Positions 7,305 to 13,427 of a stretch of DNA of 13,427 bases are shown in pieces. This DNA is from Desulfocapsaceae bacterium. GTDB lineage: Bacteria > Desulfobacterota > Desulfobulbia > Desulfobulbales > Desulfocapsaceae. Every line of letters begins with the position of its first letter. Position 1 is the stretch's first letter. The stretch covers positions 1 to 13,427 of the forward strand of contig JAOZLO010000033.1 of assembly GCA_029934775.1 (NCBI GenBank). The letters run 5' to 3'. Under the pieces are notes generated by a model, which searched no databases, had not been told where the DNA came from, and worked only from the letters and a program-made list of their open reading frames with translations. Both the position numbers and the translations under genes were made by a program.

Positions 7305-7342
7305 AAAAGGGTCACCTCAAAACTGAGGAAACCCCTTTTTTT
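7305..7342 (+). terminator. Intrinsic terminator between convergent genes
   Basis: The lower stem pairs GGGT (7309-7312) with ACCC (7331-7334), extended by AAAA against TTTT. After a small internal loop the upper stem pairs CCTCA (7315-7319) with TGAGG (7324-7328) around loop AAAC. Seven T residues follow at 7336-7342, so it ends plus-strand transcripts from trpS. On the minus strand only four T residues follow the stem, so it may act weakly for the gene ending at 7356. An overlapping alternative stem is described under findings. Confidence 0.82.
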
Positions 7343-7355
7343 GCTGATTACTGAC

Positions 7356-8390
7356 TTACTTGAAACTGATCAGCTCAACATCGAAGATCATAGTGGCATC
7401 CGGTGGAATTGGACCCCGTCCGGAAGGACCGTAGCCAAGGTTTGACGGAACAATAAGAGTCCGCTTTTCTCCTTTTTTCATTTCCAGCAGTGCTTCATCC
7501 CAGCCCTTAATGACTCGGCCTTTTCCTACGGGAAATTCAATGGGTTTGCCCCTGTCACGGGAGCTGTCAAATTTCGTCCCGTTCAACAATTTACCCGTGT
7601 AATGTACGGATACAACCTGACCTGCCTGGGGAGTTGCATCACCACTACCTTCTTCGTCCACCACATATTTCAAGCCGGATGGAGTCGTAATCGCATCAGG
7701 CCACTGTTCGTCAATCAGGCGTACTGCTTCTTCCATTGCTTCAAGTTCTTTCTCTTGATTTCTCTCCTCAAAGCTTGATAGAAGTTTGTCGAAGGCTTCT
7801 TGATCGGTTCCAAAGTTTTTTGCATCACTACCAACTCTGATAATTTCGATGGAGTTGATAAGATCATTTCCTTCAATTTTGTCAACAACGTCCTGACCGG
7901 AAACAACATGACCGAATACAGTGTGTTTGCCGTCCAGGTGGGGGGTCGGGACATGGGTTATAAAAAACTGGCTGCCGTTTGTTGCCGGACCGGAGTTAGC
8001 CATGGAGAGGGTACCCGGTCTGGAGTGATTCAGTTCTGGGTCGAACTCATCGGGGAAGGTGTAGCCCGGACCGCCTGTACCTGTCCCGAGAGGACAACCA
8101 CCCTGGATCATAAAATCAGCAATAACTCTGTGAAATTTTAGTCCATCGTAGAATTTATCTCCCTTGGCCTTTGCTCCACCACCGAGATCTTTGGTTCCCT
8201 CTGCCAGTCCGACAAAGTTTGCAACGGTGAGTGGGGTCTTCTTAAATTCAAGGGAACAGAGGATATCTCCCTTACTGGTGTCAAATCTGGCGTAGAGGCC
8301 ATCTTTTAATTTTGATTTTGCCATTCCTGGTTCTCCGGATAGAGTTAAAATTAATAATACAAGTCCTAACAAGCCGCATAATCTATACAT
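7356..8390 (-). CDS. Exported cyclophilin-FKBP fusion peptidyl-prolyl isomerase
   Basis: This 344-aa protein joins two unrelated prolyl isomerase folds. Residues 1-24 are a signal peptide (hydrophobic [14 protein letters not shown] before K25), so it should act in the periplasm. Cyclophilin, about 35-187: FHRVI (86-90, with the catalytic Arg), FMIQGG (93-98), SQFFIT (140-145) and [10 protein letters not shown] (151-160). The last motif has His where human cyclophilin A has the cyclosporin-contacting Trp. A charged, coiled-coil-like linker spans about 195-228 ([19 protein letters not shown]). FKBP domain, about 255-344: [34 protein letters not shown] and NLGYGP, with the usual Tyr, Phe, Asp, Val-Ile and Trp pocket residues. 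AAGGAG 5 nt before ATG 8390 fixes the start. It follows the M1/ChaN/PDZ gene by 85 nt on the same strand with no clear terminator, so they may share a transcript. The domain order resembles the described CFBP type of dual immunophilin. Confidence 0.95.
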   Translation of the reverse strand: MYRLCGLLGLVLLILTLSGEPGMAKSKLKDGLYARFDTSKGDILCSLEFKKTPLTVANFVGLAEGTKDLGGGAKAKGDKFYDGLKFHRVIADFMIQGGCPLGTGTGGPGYTFPDEFDPELNHSRPGTLSMANSGPATNGSQFFITHVPTPHLDGKHTVFGHVVSGQDVVDKIEGNDLINSIEIIRVGSDAKNFGTDQEAFDKLLSSFEERNQEKELEAMEEAVRLIDEQWPDAITTPSGLKYVVDEEGSGDATPQAGQVVSVHYTGKLLNGTKFDSSRDRGKPIEFPVGKGRVIKGWDEALLEMKKGEKRTLIVPSNLGYGPSGRGPIPPDATMIFDVELISFK

Positions 8391-8475
8391 TGATACTCCT
8401 TTTGGAAAGGGATGATTCTTTTAATACCCCTTTATGAGGTAGAAAAAGGAAAAAATAATTATTGTCAGTGTTACT

Positions 8476-11400
8476 TTATGGTTTCTTCATTGAGGGAGGA
8501 AGGCTTAATTCAACCGTGAACTTCATCTCTGTTTCTGTACTGCCCGCACCACGCAGGATTGTGATCGTAATAGTTTCACCTTCTTTTGCATCAATCATTG
8601 CTATTCGCAGATCACTCATTCCTTCTATCAAGAAACCGTTTATCTCTCTTAGTATATCACCTTCATGTAATCCCGCATCTCCAGCTTTTCCATGGGGGCT
8701 GATCTGGCTTATCTTTAAAGATGTCCTGTCCTCTTCTGCTACAGATGCGAGGACAATACCGATTTTAGCACTTTCCGGTAAATTTACAGGGTTTGAAATG
8801 AAGAAATAATCCGCAACTTCAGCAAGATTGCTCTGGTCACCTGAGCTTGCAATATTAAGTACAGATGACTGCCTAATATCAATTCTTCTCTTTACTCGGG
8901 GTGGGATACCAGAATCTTTTCTGGTATGTTGTGAACCTGCCAGAACGACCATCCTCCGGGTTGGATGTTCTTTCATGTAGTTGGCAATATTTTCAGCCAT
9001 ACTTTCATCCCAGAGTCCCTGTGCCTGAATAAAGCCCCCTACACTTCCACTGCCATGGCTGCCCTTCATATGGATATCATGCATTGTTGATAATCTCTTT
9101 CTATAGCCTTCCATATCAAGGTTGCGATCAGCGGGAAGAGAGAGAAGAGCAGTTTCTTCGAGACTATCTGTATTGCCTGAACGGAAGACATTGGCAACAA
9201 TTTCCTTATCCAGGTTTAATCCTCTCACAGGGATGGTGTTAGCTTTAGCGAAATTGAGAATATCTCTGAAAAAGCGGTAGTCATAACTCCATACTTTTAA
9301 ATAGCCGGATTCTTTAAGGAAGGTCCTTTCATCCATATCTGTTTTGCCCGATACATATTGATCAAGAGCCGGTTGTCTACCCGCTGGAAACATTTCCATT
9401 CCGATAACAAGACTGGGATCTCTTTCGTACAGTGCTTCTATGATTCGAAGCTGTAACCTGTGATCAGTAAATGAAGTATGGGTTTCTCCTACATAAATAA
9501 CCCTGGATTGGTCGAGTTCATCGATAATTTGTTCAAAGGAGGACAGAGCTGAAGTACTGCTGCCTTTTGGCAGCACATCAAGTATAAAATGGATTCCAGA
9601 CTGTGTTGAATTGGTTTTTTTCTCCAGGTTGCGACCATGAAGGAAATGGAGGAAGGAGTATTTACCATAATGGCCCAGGCGGTTGGCAATCATATCTGTT
9701 TCTACTTTATCTGAGCTGGACAATAGTACTGCAACATGTTCCGGGTTCAGCGGGTTGGTGCGTACATCGAGCGTGAAGCCCTTCTTACTATGGTCGACTT
9801 TTCCAAAAAGAGAGAGTGCGGGAGGTTGGTCTGTACCAAGAAAAAGGATACTGTTTTCGCTGAGTTCCTGGTTGCTTACCTTATCCGACATTTTTACTGT
9901 CAGATTTTCTGCAGCCAGGGATTGTAACAGGGAGTCAAATGTTCCCCGCTCCTTTTCAGATGCGAGAATTACGAGCTTCTTTCCAGCTCCCATAAATCTT
10001 GCCCAGACGGCAGGTAATTCAGGCTGACTGAGTGTCCTCAAAAAAGAATATTCAGGATCGATAATAATTTCCAACGGGTAATTGTCCAGTTTTATGGAGA
10101 CTCTTGTTTCAGCATCTTTTATAAATTGTTTATGTGTTGTGATGCCGGCGATAGTCTTAATCTGGACTGGTACAAGGAGGGAGAAAGGTTTTTTTGTCTG
10201 TTGGATCAGAGTGAAGGAAAGTACAGGCTTATTCTCGGGAGAATTGACCCCTATTTTTTCAATTTTCAGGGATGGAATTTCGCTGCTGATTAATCTTTCT
10301 TGAAAAAAAGTGTCGAGGTCTCTTTCTGAGCTCGCCTCGAAACTTTTGCGTAAATCTGTCCACGAAGCTTCTTTTCCACTATGATCCATGTAAAATTGAC
10401 GGATCGCCTCTTTAAATGACTGTTCGCCTATTTTTTCTTTGAGTTCATGAAACAGCAGTGCCCCCCGTGTATATCCAACCGCTCGTATTGCCTTGGCTGA
10501 GTGGTTGTGGCTGGCAGAAGTGAACGTATTCAGTGGGATCACCGAATCCTGGTTAATATAACTGAGATAGTTTGTGATGGCCTCCTTTCTCGCCTGCCTG
10601 CCTTTGCCTTTCTCTGCTCTATAACTGTTATCGGCAAGGTAAGTTGTTAAACCTTCGCACCAGTTTCCCTCTGTGTAATCCACATCAACTTTGTTGCCAA
10701 ACCAGGAGTGGAGAATTTCGTGGCCTAATGAAATATCCTTTATAAATGGAAGGCGCAGAACCATTTGGCCGATAAGAGTATATCCGGGGATACCGAAACC
10801 GGTGGGTAGTCTATTGGCAGCAATTACGTAGTGGTTATAGGGATAAGGGCCTATCTCTTTTTCGTACCGATTGATAAATGCAACAGCCGCTTGCAGGTAG
10901 TCGCCAGCAAGATGCTGTTCTTCTGCAAAAAAAAGAGAATGCACAAAGAGCCCTTCTCGCACCTCACGTTTTTCATGTATATAGGGACCTGCTGTGAAAT
11001 GAAGAGAATAGACCGGTTGAGAAAATGTTGCCGTGACCGTGTTATTGTCTCTTTGCAGGGGGAAATGATCAGTCTCGGACACTGCCAGAAAATTCTCAGG
11101 AAGAGTTGCTGTGAGGCTAAACCTCATTGGAACATCCGGGATTGGGTGCCAGTAACTGACAAGGGCAATACCTTCCTGGCTGATTATATTATCAAAGTTA
11201 TTTGTTACTTTTTTCGTATAAGATATGTACAGTTCCCTGGGACTGTCGCTTGCCTGTACTCCTATCCTGTTGTTGATCACGATAAGCTTTTTTTCACTCC
11301 CATTCTGCTCCCTCAGAAGGGTACCTGTAACAGCGAGACTGGCAACTGAGAGAGAAAAGGCAGGCCCTGGCTGAAGGGTTATCCAGGAAGTTCCGGTTAA

Positions 11401-11544
11401 TAGATTTTTATTAAGATCAAAGTGGAGTGAGAGTTGATAGTTGTTCATGTTTTCCCGGATTTCTGCTGAAACCGCAAGAGCATTGAGGAAAGAGAATAAA
11501 AGGCATAGAATCAGAGGTGAAGCATATTTTAACGGATATATCAT
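8476..11544 (-). CDS. Exported M1-type peptidase / ChaN-like / PDZ three-domain protein
   Basis: This 1022-aa protein starts with a signal peptide (1-27, VSA before E28). Residues about 35-500 form an M1 (gluzincin) peptidase: HEILH at 275-279 supplies two zinc His and the catalytic Glu, E297 in NWCEGLTTYLAD is the third ligand, and Y358 (VGYTRGALLFHEL) is a candidate catalytic Tyr. The GAMEN exopeptidase motif is replaced by GIPGYTLIGQ (251-260), and 17 rather than 18 residues separate HEXXH from Glu, so aminopeptidase activity is uncertain. Residues about 515-645 form an unassigned linker domain. Residues about 665-900 match the ChaN-like haem-binding family (PF04187): VIYVGETHTSFTDHRLQ (682-698), IGMEMFPAGRQPALDQY, GLWDESMAENIANYM and LAGSQHTRKDSGIPPRVKRR. 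Residues about 925-1010 form a PDZ domain (AGLHEGDILREINGFLI). The ribosome site at ATG 11544 is weak (GAGAGA). Likely periplasmic; the substrate is unknown. Confidence 0.9.
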   Translation of the reverse strand: MIYPLKYASPLILCLLFSFLNALAVSAEIRENMNNYQLSLHFDLNKNLLTGTSWITLQPGPAFSLSVASLAVTGTLLREQNGSEKKLIVINNRIGVQASDSPRELYISYTKKVTNNFDNIISQEGIALVSYWHPIPDVPMRFSLTATLPENFLAVSETDHFPLQRDNNTVTATFSQPVYSLHFTAGPYIHEKREVREGLFVHSLFFAEEQHLAGDYLQAAVAFINRYEKEIGPYPYNHYVIAANRLPTGFGIPGYTLIGQMVLRLPFIKDISLGHEILHSWFGNKVDVDYTEGNWCEGLTTYLADNSYRAEKGKGRQARKEAITNYLSYINQDSVIPLNTFTSASHNHSAKAIRAVGYTRGALLFHELKEKIGEQSFKEAIRQFYMDHSGKEASWTDLRKSFEASSERDLDTFFQERLISSEIPSLKIEKIGVNSPENKPVLSFTLIQQTKKPFSLLVPVQIKTIAGITTHKQFIKDAETRVSIKLDNYPLEIIIDPEYSFLRTLSQPELPAVWARFMGAGKKLVILASEKERGTFDSLLQSLAAENLTVKMSDKVSNQELSENSILFLGTDQPPALSLFGKVDHSKKGFTLDVRTNPLNPEHVAVLLSSSDKVETDMIANRLGHYGKYSFLHFLHGRNLEKKTNSTQSGIHFILDVLPKGSSTSALSSFEQIIDELDQSRVIYVGETHTSFTDHRLQLRIIEALYERDPSLVIGMEMFPAGRQPALDQYVSGKTDMDERTFLKESGYLKVWSYDYRFFRDILNFAKANTIPVRGLNLDKEIVANVFRSGNTDSLEETALLSLPADRNLDMEGYRKRLSTMHDIHMKGSHGSGSVGGFIQAQGLWDESMAENIANYMKEHPTRRMVVLAGSQHTRKDSGIPPRVKRRIDIRQSSVLNIASSGDQSNLAEVADYFFISNPVNLPESAKIGIVLASVAEEDRTSLKISQISPHGKAGDAGLHEGDILREINGFLIEGMSDLRIAMIDAKEGETITITILRGAGSTETEMKFTVELSLPPSMKKP

Positions 11545-11682
11545 TGATAATCTCTCTTAAGTATTAATTTTCAGCATACATTACTATCGAAAAAAGCTTC
11601 ATGCCAATAAATATTGACAATCCCGTGAAAAGTAAATTTTTTATACGATATCATCAATAAATTTTTATTAAAGTGATAAATT
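11545..11682. promoter_or_regulatory. Divergent AT-rich promoter region
   Basis: These 138 bp must drive both the minus-strand peptidase gene and the plus-strand radical SAM gene. TTGACA at 11614-11619 is a perfect -35 hexamer for the plus strand, but the best downstream -10 match (TATACG at 11642) is 22 nt away, too far for a standard promoter. A palindrome, AATAAA-TT-TTTATT (11656-11669), lies 13 nt before the radical SAM start. No convincing Fur box was found although ChaN proteins are often iron-linked. Confidence 0.35.
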
Positions 11683-13374
11683 ATGACGACAGAGTTGATT
11701 AAAATTGTGGGTATTAACGGCCGGTTTACTCATTCCTGCCTCGCTCTTTTCTATGTGCGCAATGAGCTTGAAAAGCACTGTGAGCAGTTTGATAACAGAA
11801 TAATCCAATTCACGATTAATGATAATTACTATGAGATGTTGCTTCGCCTCTCGGCTGATGCCCCTGCGTTTATCTTTTTTTCCGCTGCCATCTGGAACAG
11901 TAGCGTCATTGAGAAACTTGTCCTGGATCTGAGTATCTGTTTGCCTGGCTGTATTTCAGTGATTGGAGGGCCCCAGGCTGGTGTTCTTGGAGAAAGACTG
12001 GGGCCGCATCTTTGTACAATTGTAAAGGGTGAAATTGAAGCTGTAGGTACAGAATTTTATCGAGATCTTGCTTCTAAAAGTATGAAATATTTATACAAAG
12101 GAAGTTTTTTTAAGATGAAAACACGGGTATTTGAGTCACCCTACAGAGAAGACGATTTTGTCTCTCATTTAAAGAACAGACACATTTATTATGAAAGCTC
12201 CAGGGGATGCCCGTTCGCCTGTACCTATTGTCTCTCTGCTGTTGAAAAAGGGCTGTACCATAAGGACCTGCCCCAGGTTGAAGCCGAGCTGGAGAGTATT
12301 CTCCGCTATAAACCCCGGGTTATCAGGTTTATCGACAGAACTTTTAATGATAATCCTGCCAGAGCGCTGGCTATCTGGAAATTTCTTGCGGCACAGGAAG
12401 GGGAAACTCTGTTTCATTTTGAAATTGCGCCGGATCGTTTTACCGAGGAAATGTTCGATTTCCTGGCAACTCTCGAATGTGGGCGGTTTCAGTTTGAAAT
12501 TGGTATTCAATCTACGCATCGATCAAGCCTTGAAGCCGTCAATCGAATGATCGACCCTGTCCAGGTGCATGATATTGTTTCCAGGCTGGCCGGTTTTCAG
12601 AATATCCATCTTCACATAGATCTTATCCTGGGACTGCCATATGAAACTCGGGAGAGTTTTGCCAGATCATTTGCTGATCTCTTTGCAATGGGAGCCCATT
12701 ATATTCAAATGGGTTTACTTAAAATCCTTCCGGATACTTCCATTTGTCAAGATGCAGAAGAATTTGGGTACAGTCATTGTGCAGAGCCGCCTTATTCGAT
12801 TCTGAAAACGAAATGGATGAATCTCCAGTGTCTCAATGAACTGTACTGGTTCTCTGAATGTGTTGAAAAGTTCATGAATAATCGATATTTTATTACACTT
12901 TGGAGTTATTTAAGGAAGAGTGAAGAAGATGTTTTCGGTTTTTTTACGGGCCTCCTTGGTATTTGTCTTAAGAGCGGCTTTTTTCAACTGGCTCCGACCC
13001 ACGAATTGATGGCTGAGAAACTTCATGAACTGACAGCTGAAAGAGAAGATAAAAATCTTATCCATGAACTTCTTATGTACGATTGGTTTCGGTGTGGCTA
13101 CAGGTTTCTGCCCAACTGTCTTTCGCTTTATCGAACCATGGAACAATTGCAGGAAGCCAAAGGGGTTTTATACCGCAATCTACCGGTTGAAATTGAAGGT
13201 ATATATAGAAAAGGCAGTCGAAATCATTTTTTTAAAAAAGCCATTTTTTTGCCGATGAGTAATCGAGCTTTGCAGGAATGTGGTTTCCGTGATACAGAGA
13301 GAGCAGACTGCGTCTGTTTTTTACGGGAGCGCGAGAAAAGTATATACAAATTAAATAAAGCAATTTTATTTTAG
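11683..13374 (+). CDS. B12-binding-domain radical SAM protein with DUF4080-type C-terminus
   Basis: This 563-aa protein has three parts. Residues about 5-130 form a cobalamin-binding-like Rossmann domain (INGRFTHSCLALFYVRNELE, then VIGGPQAGVLG). The DxHxxG histidine motif is absent, so any B12 would bind without a protein His ligand, as is common in this superfamily. Residues about 165-365 form the radical SAM barrel with the cluster motif C176-x3-C180-x2-C183 (RGCPFACTYCLS), followed by RFIDRTFNDNP, FEIAPDRF, FEIGIQS and LHIDLILGLPYET strands. Residues about 370-560 match the DUF4080-type extension usual for this subfamily. Such proteins cleave S-adenosylmethionine reductively and often methylate or rearrange unknown substrates. 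The ATG has no recognisable ribosome site in an AT-rich leader, so translation may be weak or leader-dependent; the N-terminus fits the family. It is divergent from the peptidase gene, with no biosynthetic partner in the window. The family call is firm; the substrate is unknown. Confidence 0.92.
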   Translation: MTTELIKIVGINGRFTHSCLALFYVRNELEKHCEQFDNRIIQFTINDNYYEMLLRLSADAPAFIFFSAAIWNSSVIEKLVLDLSICLPGCISVIGGPQAGVLGERLGPHLCTIVKGEIEAVGTEFYRDLASKSMKYLYKGSFFKMKTRVFESPYREDDFVSHLKNRHIYYESSRGCPFACTYCLSAVEKGLYHKDLPQVEAELESILRYKPRVIRFIDRTFNDNPARALAIWKFLAAQEGETLFHFEIAPDRFTEEMFDFLATLECGRFQFEIGIQSTHRSSLEAVNRMIDPVQVHDIVSRLAGFQNIHLHIDLILGLPYETRESFARSFADLFAMGAHYIQMGLLKILPDTSICQDAEEFGYSHCAEPPYSILKTKWMNLQCLNELYWFSECVEKFMNNRYFITLWSYLRKSEEDVFGFFTGLLGICLKSGFFQLAPTHELMAEKLHELTAEREDKNLIHELLMYDWFRCGYRFLPNCLSLYRTMEQLQEAKGVLYRNLPVEIEGIYRKGSRNHFFKKAIFLPMSNRALQECGFRDTERADCVCFLREREKSIYKLNKAILF

Positions 13375-13427
13375 TGCCTTACTCCTCAAAAGCTGTAACT
13401 CAGTTCAGTACCCCTCGGAGTCTATCG

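Noticed and set aside
8488..8502. PDZ-protein C-terminus as a separate short gene
   Set aside because: The frame is continuous from the M1 domain through the ChaN-like domain to the PDZ, with no stop or internal ribosome site that would suggest a split.
11503..11505. Lipobox at C14 of the M1/ChaN/PDZ protein
   Set aside because: The Cys is too early, in the middle of the hydrophobic core; a normal cleavage site (VSA before E28) fits better.
11614..11647. TTGACA...TATACG as promoter of the radical SAM gene
   Set aside because: The spacer is 22 nt, outside the usual 16-18 nt range.
11545..11682. Fur box upstream of the ChaN-containing gene
   Set aside because: GATAAT-like pieces occur (for example TGATAATCTC) but no stretch matches the 19-bp consensus well in this AT-rich DNA.

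Overview
The window looks like core chromosome from a Gram-negative anaerobe. Exported proteins with Sec-type signal peptides, a sigma-54 response regulator, an Fe-S flavoprotein, a B12/radical SAM protein and one long palindromic repeat of a type I recall from sulfate-reducing Deltaproteobacteria all point to Desulfobacterota, perhaps Desulfobulbales. That placement is inference from gene content; there is no rRNA gene to confirm it. No CRISPR array, tRNA, insertion sequence, phage gene or toxin-antitoxin pair was seen.

Left part (1-3103): a CsgG/HfaB-like exported protein with TPR-like helices runs leftward off the edge. It is divergent from a tight two-gene unit, an ISF-type iron-sulfur flavoprotein followed 4 nt later by an orphan NtrC-type sigma-54 response regulator. 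The shared 313-bp intergenic region holds several small inverted repeats.

Middle part (3104-7342): a structured 257-bp leader precedes grpE, then dnaK, an intrinsic terminator, and trpS. Neither hrcA nor dnaJ is present, and no CIRCE element was seen. The trpS stop codon lies in the tip of a 127-bp interrupted palindrome, which is followed by a second terminator in a convergent gap.

Right part (7356-13427): two minus-strand exported proteins lie in order of transcription as a 1022-aa three-part protein (M1-type peptidase, ChaN-like domain, PDZ) and then a 344-aa cyclophilin-FKBP double prolyl isomerase. Together they look like envelope protein processing or folding functions. Divergent from them is a B12-binding radical SAM protein with a DUF4080-type C-terminus. 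The last 53 bases hold nothing recognisable.

No complete undescribed system was found. The observations most worth following are the peptidase/ChaN/PDZ fusion, the inverted-repeat leader of grpE, the palindromic repeat that includes the trpS stop codon, and the flavoprotein-regulator pair.
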